From Amphibalanus amphitrite (lineage: Eukaryota; Arthropoda; Thecostraca; Balanomorpha; Balanidae), in assembly GCF_019059575.1 (NCBI RefSeq), contig NW_024881994.1, positions 310,001 to 374,000 on the forward strand: DNA of 64,000 nt. Reading direction: 5' to 3'. The notes beneath the pieces are model-generated. The model searched no databases. It was not told where the DNA came from and saw only the letters and a program-made list of their open reading frames with translations. The position numbers were made by a program, and so were the translations under genes. Of this stretch, positions 50,656 through 63,264 are shown piece after piece; position 1 is the stretch's first letter, and each line of letters starts with the position of its first letter.

Positions 50656-51693
50656 CCCTCGCCGGCCGAGGGGGGGGGGGCGGTGCCGCCCCCCCCCCCA
50701 TAGGGTTTTTTCGCGATAGCTCCGAACACGCTGGTGATAGAGAGTTGAAACTTGGCATACCTGACCTTTGATCCAAGCCGCATCTTTTGACACCAAACGC
50801 ATTTTTGGGTCAGGTCAGGTCACTGACCTATGACGTCATAAGTGAACCTCTGCACGGTCTTCAGATGTCGCAACTTCGCAACGCCCTCACTGCCAGAGGA
50901 GATGTCACAGGGAAGTGAAACTTGCAGGCTCTAGTATCCATTATGAGTCTCACATTTTGTATATCTCGGATTTTTCCTAAAGGTCATATGAGGTCAGGTC
51001 ATTTTCGTGACCTCACCATTATAAGTCAATGGGGAAAAATGAAAACTGCTATTCTGGCGCCGGGAACGATCTCCAACTATCTCGAGCACACAGAATCGTG
51101 ATTTGATGCACTCCTTGCAAGGTTAGATGCGTCACTTTTGCAATGTTGACCTTGCGTGACGTCATTTATGACGTCATCAAGGTCATATTAGTTTTTCGTC
51201 AATAACTCCCGATCAAATTGAGCTAGCGAGTCGAGAAAGCCACCAATGGACTCAGGAAGACCTGCCGAATCGAATGATATGCGATATGACCTCTTTCGAC
51301 CAACTTCGTGACCTGGGGGTGCTGACCTGACCTTGACCTGAGGTCAACACTCTAAGTTGACCTGACCCGAACAAAAAGTATATCATTCGACGCGCCTGAG
51401 CGAGGCGAACACGATGCTGCCAAAATCGCGGCTCTGCGGCCGTTTTTTTGCGAAGTTATTCACCAAAAACTGAACCGTACCTTGGGGCACTTGACCTGAC
51501 CTCAGAGGTCACCGGTTGACCTAGGACCTTAAAATCGGGTATCAATCTCTGCGTCTCGTAACGGCGCACACGCTCGTTTTTTCCGCGACGCGCTAGCTCC
51601 ACCAGGGGCGAAGCGGCGAGGGGGGGGGGTCGTATCCGCCCCCCCCCCCTCTCGGCCGGCGCGTATGTAGGAAACCAATAGGGCCGGCGAGGG
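50656..51693. mobile_element. TTAA-type element (family V), 1,038 bp
   Basis: Flanked by TTAA at 50652-50655 and 51694-51697. Ends are CCCTCGCCGGCC and its complement GGCCGGCGAGGG. Fold-backs lie at 50669-50699 and 51620-51648. Two TGACGTCA sites lie at about 51158-51175. It sits inside repeat R1. Confidence 0.92.
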
Positions 51694-51699
51694 TTAAAA

Positions 51700-52607
51700 C
51701 CCTCGCCCGCACATGGGGGGGGGGGTGGTTGCCACCCCCCCAGGCAGTCTTTCTGCTCTGCACTCAACATTTTTAGAGCTAGAAGGCTGATTTTTCGTAT
51801 AGCTGCTTGTCGATCCTTTCTTGATGTCCACTGAAAATTTCAAGTTTCTGTGATTTTTGGTTTCGGAGATATGACCTTGTTTTTCAGGTCATGTCATGAC
51901 CCAAATGGCCAATTCTCAACATCTTGCGTTTGCCATGGGCCTTGTGAGCTTTTGACACCCTGATTTCGGCCTTTTTTTGCCAGTCTTACCTCCCACCTAT
52001 CATGGAACATGTTGTTCGACGATGTACAGGGGTCAAGGTCAGGGTCAAGGTCAACCTAGGTCATCTAAGATAATTGCGTTTTAGGCAAGCTGAATTTACT
52101 TTTTGTGAAGTTTTTTGACTGCATTTTTGGTAAAAGCTTCTCAGATCATGATTTCATGTGATATGGACCCAAAAACAATCGGTGCACACATCAGTATACA
52201 CACAGACACACACAGACATACAAACACATATAATTGACCTTGACCTAACTTGACCTGAAATGACCTCAGCAGCAAAATTCTGGTCGGATAGTGTGACAAA
52301 GAGGTTCTAGCTGGCTTGGCACCAGAAAACAGCATCGTCATCGGTATTTGATAAGCAGCGCACTTGATATCCAACGGTGACCCAAAACAGCAACATTTTT
52401 TAGTTTGACCTGACCTGGAAGGTCAATGACTGACCTGAGAAGGTAAAACTGGGTATCATTGGATTCGTCTCTTCCCAAAGAATCTTTTTGGTCTTTACTG
52501 CTAAGCTCTATCTCCAACAGGAACGAAATGGCGCGGGGGGGTGGTGGCAACCACCCCCCCCCCCCATGTGCGCTCTAGGATGGGAAAATGGCATGTGCGG
52601 GCGAGGG
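51700..52607. mobile_element. TTAA-type element (family I), 908 bp, uninterrupted
   Basis: Bounded by TTAAAACCCTCGCCC on the left and its complement on the right. It abuts the preceding element and shares its TTAA. It is the reverse-oriented counterpart of 18768-20600 and of 63265 onwards. Confidence 0.92.
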
Positions 52608-52613
52608 TTTTAA

Positions 52614-53410
52614 GACTCCGATTCCAGACTTGGACTGCTGTGATTCATTCCCTGTTCCTAGTTGGTTCTTTATTACATTGTATAGCTGACTTTCATAAGT
52701 TTTGGAGTGCTGACACATAATTTTCCTTCAAAGCGTGACACGAAATCTTCGGGGCCTTTCTCAACTCTCGTCAAATGTCTGCGACAGGCTCAGAAACCAT
52801 GCAAGTGCCGCAGGACTCATTAGCTCGCCTTTCACACAGGCTCCTAAGGAGCTCCACTGAGCTCTAAGAAGCTTTCAGAGGGCCCAAACCAGCCTCTGAG
52901 AGTCCCACTGGTGTCCATGTTCTCTGAGGGCTCATACCTACAGGGATACCTTATAGTAGACCTCTGAAGGGTCACACGAACCTTTCAGGATGTCTTCGAA
53001 AATTTCTGAGAACCTTAACGCCCTTGATAGTTCAGCCGAACTTTTGAGGCGTTAGACTTTCCTTACCCCAAGCCGGCATCTGAGGGGTCACAGCTCTCGT
53101 GTCCCTTTGAGAGTCGCGACACATGTTTCTCATGTCCCTACATAGGGTCCTTAGGGATTCGACACAAACCCTGATGGTTCACACTGTTCAGTTATCCGAG
53201 GGCTCCAGGCTTACCCTGGGCCTAGTCTCTTATCGCCCGCCGCCCACACTGGCTTCTGAGGGCCCCACCTTGGGCTCAGAAAGCCCTAAAGCACCACATA
53301 CACGCAAACAATTGGAGTGACCCACACCGATCTCTGGGATCCTAAGCAGGCTTCTGGGAGTCCACACTGACCCTGAGTGTCCTGAAATGGCCTGGAAGTC
53401 CCAAGCCTAT
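52614..53410. repeat. Repeat R1, second half, plus degenerate CTGAGGGC array
   Basis: 52614-53000 is the reverse complement of about 310-675. Degenerate units containing TCTGAGGGC and CCACACTG continue to about 53410. No gene seen. Confidence 0.65.
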
Positions 53411-56264
53411 CTCTATAAGGGATCCCTTGCCGCTATGCCGTGCGTAACTTTTGGTTCCGTTAAACATTTTTTGTTCGCGTTTGCAGCGCTTCCCTTCACA
53501 CGAAAAACGAGAAAATTTTTGTTCACACTAGGGTGAACAAAGCACTTTCTCCCACTGGAGCAAAGATGAATTACTTCTGATTGACCTCCGACATTCACTC
53601 TCCGCCGAATGCCCAACTTAGCTTCTATCGGCGGCTGGGATAAGCCCTATGCAAATCATGTAAAACCTCCGCTTGCATGGTGAATGGAGGTTTTAGCAGG
53701 GTGATCCGATTAAATGGAGCGTTTTTCACCCTTTTTCTGGGTGATGATCATGAGCGACGAGTGTCTGCACAGGGGCCCTCTGCAGTGCATCGGCAATCGC
53801 AACCACTGTAATTCTACCGGTCGTTTTTGTCCAGAAATGTCAAAATTTTGAATTTTTCTGTAAAAAAAATACATGTCATAGCTAGAAGCAAAACTTTGTC
53901 ACCATCGGATTCCTCGCACCATTGCGCGTCGAATGATATGTAAAACGAGTAAGTAACGACTGGGGAAAGGCAAGATTTAACACAAAGGTTGATTCCCCCC
54001 CCCCCCCCAACCGAAAATCTCTGGCGACGCCTATGATGACAGTGACCTGACTTGACCTTAGAATGTGGTTGGTGCTACAGGTCCGGCTTGAACCAAAGGT
54101 CAGGCGTCAACGCAAAACGTTCGGTTCTCTGTATAAGCCGGTGCGTACAGAAGGTCTATTAAAAAAGTCCCCAGCACCAGTGGGCGCTGCCTTCGCTGAG
54201 CCGAACCCCCGTCTGCCTGTCCCATATCGCGCCGGGCTCAGGTCAGGTAGGGTCAGCGGGACCGCTCGGTCCGGCCCGCGGGCGGTGGACGGGCGGCCGG
54301 TAACGCTTTCCGCCAGCCAGCTGTAGAATCCAACAAACGGGACGGCCACCGCTCAGCGCAGCGAAACCGGTGTTAAAGAATGGCGGTAGATGTTCATGGC
54401 GACAATGATTATGAGATAGTCATTGCTAGCCCGTGCCCCACAGGAATGCCTATAGACTCTTACGCCCTGTTGGAGGGGAAATGGGGATTGAGCATCATTC
54501 TTATAACTCAGCTTTGGGCATTTAAGTGGTATTCGAAGTAGCGTCAAACGTAGCAAAAAGAAGAAAAAATACTTCAGCCAATTTTGGATCGGGTCCTAGC
54601 CAGAGGTCATGTCACTAGAGGTCATCGATGGTAAAATTTTGCTTAGACAGGGTGCGTCGCGCGCACCGGTGAATTGGGTTTCCAATTTCCATGGAAACAT
54701 CAACAGACTCGGAAGCTCGCAACGCTAGCGTGGAGCCGAATTCATATCAACCGCCGCAACAATGCAGCGCAGCGTGCTGCAGCGCGGGGCCGTGAAACAC
54801 CGCCCAGGGCTATCCATGTGTCAGGGCAATCCAACCCACGTGATGGGCTCGGCCCCAGCGGAGCATGAGGTCCAGGACTCCCGCCCAGGCCCCCTGTCTC
54901 CCCCTAATTCCTATCATCCTTCCCACTCTGAAATCAACCGAAAGAGCCTGACCTAACACAACAATCAGCTCGTTTACCCGGTCCGAATAATATTATCAGA
55001 TTTAATTAAGCTCAACGGCTTAGCATGTAAATAACAACAAGTGCCATCATCGGTATTATGAGAAAACCAATTGCTTTTCCACAAACACTTAAAAGTTTTT
55101 AGCTTAAAACTTGCATGAAATTAATTTTACCAGCCTCGTGTTCCTCTTATCAAAACGCTTCGAATGAATCAAAAGTTGATCTTTAAAGGTTATTTGAAAA
55201 AAAAATTTGGCCTATGTTCAAAGACATGACCTGACCAGAAATGGTCATAATACATAGCAGGATATAAGATCCGTATCGTGGAACTTTACAAACACTTCAG
55301 ATGATTTCATAACTTAAGCATGTCTATCAAAAATAATTATTACCTACATGGCTCATATGTAAGCTGGGTGTGTGAACATGCTTACGAGTATGTTGAACGC
55401 AACTGATAATGTTCTGTTGGCCACAATTTCTATATTTAATTTATCCTCCCGGATTTCATATTTTTGTTAATGACACCTTGACGATGTCGAGAAAAAAACG
55501 CTTAGGAGATTTAACAGCCTGAGATACATTCAGTGTAAGGAAGGTTCAAGGGTGCTACATAGATTCCTTCCGTCCTCGCTATCCTCAGGAAAAACCAATC
55601 CGCATCGCCCCTAGTCTTCATGCTTCCCTCTCTGGACTGGAGGTCAGCTAACCTGTAGTTGATGTCGGATCCATTCCAGGACACATAATCCTCTTCGGGT
55701 GACCGTTTGGGAGACGGTTGGACCGTCCCGACAGGGCAATCGTCCCACGGGAACAGTCTCGCTTCCGCAGATCACTGTCGCTGGCTCGCACAACCCAATT
55801 ACTACACCAGGGCATAGTTATGTCATAGCTCTGCAAGGGCCTTTTCAGACCGAAAAAAATGGCCCCCAACAAAACAAACAATTTTCTCATTCAGTATTGT
55901 ATCTCATCAAGCACCACATGTTTTCAGAGTGTTTATTATGCGTTCCGTCCAAAAAAGCGCAGTTCAATTTTCTCCCATTGACTTGAGCAATCTCAAAATT
56001 GACCCGGCCTTTCTGTCAACAATGTCAAACTTGCAAAGTAACCGTTTCAAATACATATACTGTTGCCCATTAAAATCGCTGAAAGTTCTGAAGCGATCGG
56101 TTAGTCGGTGTATTTAGATATGATGAGCACAGGAACTTTCCTTGAGGTTAGGTCACTTGACGTGACCTGGTGTTATGACCTTGAATTGAAAGACTTGGGC
56201 GGGAAAAAATGGGTAATTTGAAATCTTAAAATGCTAGATTTTAACAATAATTGCAAACACTATC
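53411..56264. other. Spacer with decayed element fragments
   Basis: Contains a C-run at 53995-54010, a GC-rich patch at 54160-54320, and a possible element start, CTAGCCCGTGCCCCACAGG, near 54426. Minus-strand sequence at about 55690-55815 loosely resembles a tRNA-derived SINE head but lacks a convincing B box. No gene supported. Confidence 0.35.
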
Positions 56265-57154
56265 CCGGCCAAATAGTGAGTGAGAAGGGAGCGATTCCCC
56301 GACCCCATGTTTAGGCTCCTATAATTGAGCTAGCTGCTAGAGCCTCGCGGAAAAAAAACGAGCACTTGCGTCGTTACGTGACGCAGCGACTGGTACCTAC
56401 CCCATTTTAAAATATCAGTGACCTCTTAGGGCAGGTCAAGGGCCCCAAGGCATTTGATCGGTTTTTGGTAAATATGTAACTAAACGCATTATCGTCATTT
56501 CGATACAATCGTGTTTTCTGTTCTCAGACGCGTCGATTTATATGCTTTTTTGTTCAGGTGCAGCAATTTAGGATGTTTACCTCAGGTCAATGTCATGTTA
56601 GGGCAACGCAGGTCACGAAGCTGTTGAAAGGAGGACATGTTGCATAACATTTGATTCGGCAAGTCTTGCAAAGTCCATTGATGGCTGTCCCGACTGGCTA
56701 GCTCATTTTGATCGAGAGTTATTGACGAAGCACTCCTACGACCCTAGTGACGTCATAAATGACGTCACGCAAGGTGAACAATGCAAAAGTGAAGCAATGG
56801 ACCTTGCCAAGAATGTATGAAGTCACGATTTCATGTGCTTGAGGTATAGTTTCAGATCATTTCCGACGCCAAATTAACAGTTTCCATAATTCCCCATTAT
56901 GCTTATATGACACTAAGTGCATTGCGGATTGCATCATTTTATAACCGACAACCGTGCAGAGGTTTACTTCAGACGTCATAGTTAAGTGACCTGACCTGAA
57001 AACGTGGTTGATGTCAAGTGATCTGCCATCCGGCTTGAATGAAATGTAAGGCATGTGAAATGTCAGCCTTCTATCATCAGTGTGCTTTGAGCTACCGCAA
57101 AAAAAAAAAAATACATGGTGGCGGCATCCACCTCTTCTTCTCGGCCGGCGAAGG
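56265..57154. mobile_element. Decayed inverted copy of the family V TTAA element
   Basis: The reverse complement matches 50656-51693 in blocks, including the paired TGACGTCA sites (56748-56767). It ends CGGCCGGCGAAGG before TTAA (57155-57158). The left end, near CCCGGCCAAATAG, is approximate. Confidence 0.75.
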
Positions 57155-57469
57155 TTAAACCTCGCTTCGAATTATTGCAGATAATGATGCGACCGAAAAC
57201 AAAGCATTTATCTGTGTCTAGAACGGCCGCTGACTTGTTGGACAAGATCCCAATCTTAATTCGCTAGATGGGAATAAAATACTCGGCATGTGATACATAT
57301 AGTTATACCTCTCGATTTGCCCTCGCGCTAAGTCTATTCTAATCATCACTGTCGCTTTTTTATCCGAGATGATGTCGCCGCTAAACGGGTTGTTTTGTTT
57401 GCTTGCTTGCGTTGAATGGCCATTACGGATTATTGAAGGATTATGATAAAATAGGAATGGGGCGGCTCC

Positions 57470-57720
57470 ATATCAAAGCATACAAAATCTTATCATACAA
57501 TCATCAAAACATACAAAATTGTAACATACAACGCGCAAAACCTACAAAACAGGCCGGGTAGGGGACAGTCAAAACATACAAAAGCGCAGCATACAAAATC
57601 GTGTCATACAAAATCGCAAGGTACAAAATCGTTTCACACAAAAAGGCAGTGGAAAATTAATGGCATTAATCAAAGTACGCATCATACAAAACCATTTCAT
57701 ATAAATTTACATCATTTCGT
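57470..57720. repeat. Degenerate CATACAAAATCG short-period repeat
   Basis: CATACAAAA or a close variant recurs every 15-25 bases, about ten times, interrupted by short unique spacers. No coding potential. Confidence 0.7.
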
Positions 57721-58155
57721 CGCCCTTGAGATGTCAATTTTCAGTTGGATCAAAACCTACAATCTCAACTGCGCTTCAAGCGACATCTTTGTTAGAAGCT
57801 TGTGTAGTTACGAAATATTCCACTAGATGCCTCCTCTGTCAAAGCACAGCCAAGCTTTGCACAGCCAGCGTTTTTTGCTTGTTTATACAGTGAGCGCCGG
57901 TCTCGGAGCGACGGGGCGTCCCGGTGGCGCCGTCGTCCCCCTCCCTCAGACTGGGCAAGGTCTCCCCTCCCTCGGCAGACGGCGCGGCCCCAGAGGAAAC
58001 GGCCAAGACCGTGCCTGACTTACATCCCCGCTCTCTGCGGGCCGGAGAACGAAGTTGCGCTTGGTACATTGAGCAGCATTCTGCTCATTTTGACCATAGC
58101 TGCCGGAACATAATTCGTAAATTAAATTGAAAACTGCAAAAGAAATTTAACTGAC
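57721..58155. other. GC-rich island of unknown nature
   Basis: 57890-58060 is GC-rich among AT-rich flanks. It could be a promoter island or an exon, but no frame agrees with the acceptor-like site at 57888-57890. Confidence 0.3.
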
Positions 58156-58159
58156 TTAA

Positions 58160-59000
58160 CCCTCGCCCGTATAGGGGGGGGGGGGTCGAACGGACCCCCA
58201 CCCCCATGGTTTTTCGCGAATAACTCGCGTAAAAAGCAGTTGATCGCGATGAAACTTTCAGTACTGTCGAGTCAATCAATTGTACACTTACCCTTAAAAG
58301 TTCATGACCCTGTCCCAATTGAACCTTGACCTGTGGCCTATTTTTCGAGACCATGTTTGGCCGGAATCGCGATTCGGCGTATGTCGGCTCGTATTAGCCG
58401 CGCGTTTGCAGTATTTTTGCGGTTTCAAGCGTTCAAACATGTGATATGATGTTGGTCCCAGGCATTATGGTGGGTGTCAAGGTCACCTGAAGGTCAGGTC
58501 AGATCATTGACCTTTGATGACCTAGGTTCACTTCTTCAAGTTTTACATGTTTCTAGGCTGCTTTTTGGAGCTGATTTCGAATTAAGCAACCATTTGAGCA
58601 TTTACGAAGTTGTTTTGGTGTCTTCGTAACATGTTACGAAGCTGTCAGTAACGGCTGACACGTACTATGAATACCTGGCAGGACGTCTACTGATTGGCCT
58701 GACCTGACCTGACCTGGCCTAAATGCATTAAGACATCATCTGTGATCAAAACTAACACGATATTCGTGATCAGCACCCCGAAAAAACCTCATCAACCTCA
58801 CTTTACGATGTTCTAACAGGTCCCGATTTTCCAGACTTGTGGGTCATTGACCTGACCTGGAAAGTCAACCAATGACCTAGGACCTTAGATTTTTCTCGAA
58901 GCTCTAGCTCGATAAGGGGCCAAACGGCAAGGGGGCGGTCCAACGGACCCGCCCGCCCCCCATACGTTCGAGGCTGGCAAAACACCAATACGGGCGAGGG
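58160..59000. mobile_element. TTAA-type element (family VI), 841 bp
   Basis: Flanked by TTAA at 58156-58159 and 59001-59004. Ends are CCCTCGCCCGTAT and its complement ATACGGGCGAGGG. Fold-backs contain GTCGAACGGAC and GGTCCAACGGACC. TGACCTGACCTGACC lies near 58700. Confidence 0.9.
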
Positions 59001-59004
59001 TTAA

Positions 59005-59312
59005 CCCGGCAGTTGCTGGAGTATTTCGCCACACACCACTTGCTGTGTGGGGGTGGGAGGGGGGTAAACTTTCCCAGCCCATAGCTTGAAAACCCATAGC
59101 CCATAGCCCATAGCTCGAGGCGCAGCGAAACGGGCGAGAGGTCACAGGTCGGTTCAAGATTATTTTAAATACCTGAAATTAGGTTTTTAATAGCATGGAC
59201 TTTAAACCTCGAACTGGGCGTCTCTCGTAGCAAACTATGTCTCCAACGGACCCCCCCCCCCCCATATATGTAGGTACGTTCGCGGCTGGCAAAACACCAG
59301 TACGGGCGAGGA
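59005..59312. mobile_element. Chimeric TTAA-type fragment
   Basis: It starts as the CCCGGCAGTT family directly after the shared TTAA, then continues as the right end of family VI (AACACCAGTACGGGCGAGG) before ATTAAGG. Confidence 0.65.
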
Positions 59313-60460
59313 TTAAGGACTTATGTGTTTGTATGCTCTTTGAAACCCCTTCCGTGACCACGTTTTCAGCCGCTAGCATATAATTGGGGGGGGGGGGGAA
59401 TTCTGTTGGATCCCCAATCGTTCAGTCCCTAACCGAACTATAGCTTCGCGAAAATATGAACGTCTTACCGTAACTAAAGGAAGCCGATGATACCCGATTT
59501 TAAGATCGCCGGTCATTGGTTGGCATTTCTATTCGGGTAAATGACTTAAAAGTCAGGGAAATCGTGGCCTATTTTAACTTTTTTAAATGAGGTTGTTAGT
59601 GAGTTTTTTCGGGGTTCTGGTTTCGAATTTCGTGCTAGTTTTGATCAAAGACGATGTATCCGTGCATTTTGGGTAGGTGGGGTCAGGTCAGCTCAACCAT
59701 TAGGCGTCACCGCCGACATCCAAATGGGTGTTTACCGCCACCAACAGCTTAGTTACACATAAAGATATGATGTGGACTGTGGAGTTTGTTATAAATGCAA
59801 TAAGTGAATGAGAGCTTCACTCCACACGAAATCGTTCGGGTCGGAGCTTTCAAATTGTATTTACAAAACTTCGTCAGCGAGTCGTAATCGGGTTCAGGGG
59901 GTATCGGTCGCAAAATATGTAGCATAGACACAAACTATTTCTTACAATGCACAATGGGACCGGAGCGAGAATTAGCGCGACATCGGTACTTTTTCGTGTT
60001 TCGTGCCCGCTTTTCACATGAAAGGGATGATAGAATCATACAAATGGTAGTCGGTGTACTTTCGAAGCAATTCCTGATAAATTTAATTAAATAATCATTA
60101 GTCATTTAATTAATTAATCAATTAATTAATCAGTTGACCTGCGTTGACCTTGACTCGGTTCGGTCATGTGATAAGATGGCATCACCTACCAGGTCAAGTC
60201 ATGACGGAACCGGAAATTCCCATAAGCAAATAATGTAGCCACCAAAACCATGATGGGAATCTGATAGCCTGATGGACTATATAACAAATAAAGTGAGGGT
60301 CAGAAAAGTGTATCAGACACTCCGATAGCAGGTACGGATATTTCCGGACAAAACTTAAATATAGTTGGCACTTAGTTTAGTTTAGTTTAGTTTATTGAGA
60401 GCATCATCAACGGGCATAGGAGGCCCAATTACAGATTAAGTCGAAAGTTAAAAATTCACT
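59313..60460. other. AT-rich spacer
   Basis: Holds an (ATTA)n stretch at about 60085-60132 and (AGTTT)n at 60372-60401. No gene seen. Confidence 0.4.
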
Positions 60461-60462
60461 TA

Positions 60463-62614
60463 GGGGAGAGTGGGGTGGGTTGTATCAGTTTTTACTCCGA
60501 GACCCATAACCTCGTAACTATCCGTGATAAACTCATTATTTCCATACTATCTCCTTCCTTGATACTTCTGCTTTTTTGTGCAAAGTAACTTTTCCGCTAC
60601 CTCTACCAGTTTTTCTTCTACGGTCTGCCGAATAGAACAATGTTTTTGATACAACTTGCCCCATGGCTTGGGTGAGTTGTATCACATGGTGGGGTAATTT
60701 GTATCACTAGGTATTTCACGTTTCAGGGAGTGTGCTTGCTACTGGTTTTGAACATAACAACAACATTAAATGGGGTTAATACAATGTATGTGCTCAAAGG
60801 CTTCACTTTTATTAGACCAAACTTAGGTCAATGCAATCCGAACGAAACATCGAAACGAACGAAACATCAACAGACTAGATGCAAAAGTGGCCCGTTAACC
60901 CGCGCCCTGGTGTGGGTCTGAGCCACCTTCGCCCTGGTGGGGGGGGGGCCAAAATGACCCCCCCCCCCCGTCTAACTCGAAAACGAAGAGGGCTAGGAAG
61001 ACGCAGAAAAAAGCAAACGAAAGCCCATAACAAGTACGTTCGAAAGTATTTCGGTCATTTTTTCGCTAAGGTCAATATTGAGGTCGCTAGAGGTCATCAT
61101 AGGTCAAATTTCAGTGTTTTCGGTGTTGCCGGACATATTCCGCTGTAGCTCGGAAACTAGAAGAGCTAGAGAGCCGCGGAAAAAAGCAATCGATAGCTCT
61201 TTTCAAGCTCTTTCGCCGAAATTCGTCAGATTTGACCTCAGCTCAACGGTTTGGCCTACAGAGGTCATGCAAGGTCAACTTGGCAAATTTCGTTGAAAAT
61301 GTTTTTAACTATAGCATGCATTCACGAGAAAATAGAGAAACGATTCATGCACCATCGTGCTTGGCTCGTCGAGACGCGTCGAATGATATATAGTTTGACC
61401 TCGAAAGGTCATTTTGAAAATTTGACCTCAGGTCAAGGTCATGACCTTACCGAAATAGGTCATGCTGCATATCATTCGATCCGCATTGACGAGACAAACA
61501 CGATAAACGTCGAACGGAGTCTCTATCTCTATTCAATAACAAGTAAGTGCAGAAAAACCGCTGGTGACCTCTGGTGACCAGGGAGATGACCTAGCGTGAC
61601 CTCAGCGAGGTCACAAGCAAATGGTTTCACATGGGCTGTGATTTGCTGACCCAAGACACTTCAATAACGAAATATAGGAACAATCACGCCCGATTTAGCT
61701 GAAAAACAACTACTTTTCGATTCTCCCATTGACTTATAATGGGGAGCAGCGATGACCTGACCTGACCTTAGGTCACATTTATAAAAAATCCGAGATAGCC
61801 ATTTTGTAGAGCTGGGTGACATCTTCAAGTACTGTAAATTTTACATCGATCGGATAAAAGCTGTGCCTTTGAGAGAGCTTTGAACTTTTTTAGAGGTGGT
61901 GTCAGTTTTGGTGACCTTGTGACCTGACCTGACCTGACCCGAACCCCCCAAAAAAGGACATGATGTAAAAATGTTGAATAAACAGCTATACAAAGTTTCA
62001 GGGCGCTAACTCAAGTGGTTTCTGAGTTATCGCTGAAAAACCACAGGGGGGGGCCAAAATGCCCCCCCCCCCCCCACCAGGGCGAAGGTTAAGAGCAAAG
62101 AAGTCAACACATTGTGCCGAAATGGAACGAGTATTGACTAGCTACCTACAAACGCGAGACAGGGCCTAGCTTTCGCGATCAAAAGTAACATGCCCATACA
62201 TACATACATGTTACAACATACCCCACCCGGCTCTGATACAACATGTACCTCGCCGCCATCTTGGAAAAAACATCCTAGTGCTCAAAAACAGCGGACAGCT
62301 GGAGAAATCCATTTTCACTCACGCAGCCTTAGAACCTACCCTCACCACCGCTATGGAGATCTTTCAAATTCGTGCACATCTAAATGCCCGAAACACGCAT
62401 TTTCTTGCAATACATTTTTTAGAATGACATTAAAAAAACATAAAATCGGCTCTCACCTCGAGACGCGTCCACCCAGCCACACGACAGAACAGGGAAAGAT
62501 GGCGCCCGGAAAACCTCGTCGGCTGGTCGTGTCACGAGCGCTATCTATTGGATAAGTTTGGCACAATTTGCCCTGATACAACTTGGACATGATACAACTC
62601 TCCCCGCTCTCCCC
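60463..62614. mobile_element. TA-flanked element with TTGTATCA-rich ends, containing a nested TTAA element
   Basis: TA at 60461-60462 and 62615-62616. Ends GGGGAGAGTGGGG and, inverted, GGGGAGAGCGGGG, both followed by TTGTATCA. Without the nested element it is about 960 bp. TA flanks suggest Tc1/mariner mobilisation. No transposase inside. Confidence 0.78.
60899..62088. mobile_element. TTAA-type element (family II), complete, 1,190 bp
   Basis: Flanked by TTAA at 60895-60898 and 62089-62092. The left end CCCGCGCCCTGGTG... contains CCTTCGCCCTGGTGGGG, whose complement forms the right end. G-run/CCAAAATG/C-run fold-backs lie at both ends. TGACCTGACCTGACC lies at about 61920. Confidence 0.9.
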
Positions 62615-62616
62615 TA

Positions 62617-63260
62617 CATATGCCGACACACAGATAAATACACTTATAAAAAAAACATAGCAGTACCTACTTACGAACATGGGCAACTACATGAGACTTG
62701 AAAGACGCAGTGCTGCTCGTCCACACGTCTATCTCACGGTTGCAGTCCAAGAAGCCATTGCAGAGCTTTGGCATGCGACAGAAAGGACTGTTCATCACTG
62801 TGTTCACCCGTGCGTACGGTAGGGTAGCCTGGGGCAAGACGCCCCAGATAATTTATTTTGCTACATAACTTTTGTCCCACATCACCTGGAAGGCCAAATT
62901 TGTGCTCATTGCGTTCTTTGGACATTTTACTTTAAATTCCACCCCTCAAATTCATTCACTTATGATCGGACTCCTAGCTAGGAAGTGATTTGTGAAGCAA
63001 CTGCAAATGGGGCATTTTGCCCCAACCCCAGGGCAAAACGCCCCACGGCCTGGGGCAAGAAGCCCCATACTCTAGATTAAAGATTAAACATGCTAGTTGA
63101 CTTAAATCTTATACCTATGAGAGGTCTGTTAGACCTTGGGAAGCACGGCACTGAAGTTAGCTCCTTCCATTCTATCAGGTGTTCAGCTATGGCGCTATTG
63201 TATGAGCAGGTTTTTCACCTGCCTCATAAGGCCAAATAATAAATTATTGCAATGGAAATG
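62617..63260. other. Spacer with GGGGCAAGACGCCCCA-type motifs
   Basis: GGGGCAAGACGCCCCA (about 62832) recurs in variants at 63010-63065, possibly the ends of a small decayed element. No gene seen. Confidence 0.4.
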
Positions 63261-63264
63261 TTAA

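Noticed and set aside
55690..55815. tRNA gene or tRNA-derived SINE on the minus strand
   Set aside because: GGTGTAGTAATTGGG resembles an A box but no GGTTCRA-type B box or cloverleaf could be built by eye.
57885..58130. GC-rich stretch as an exon
   Set aside because: With the acceptor-like site at 57888-57890, the best-looking frame would start with TGA in phase 0; no donor or partner exon was found.
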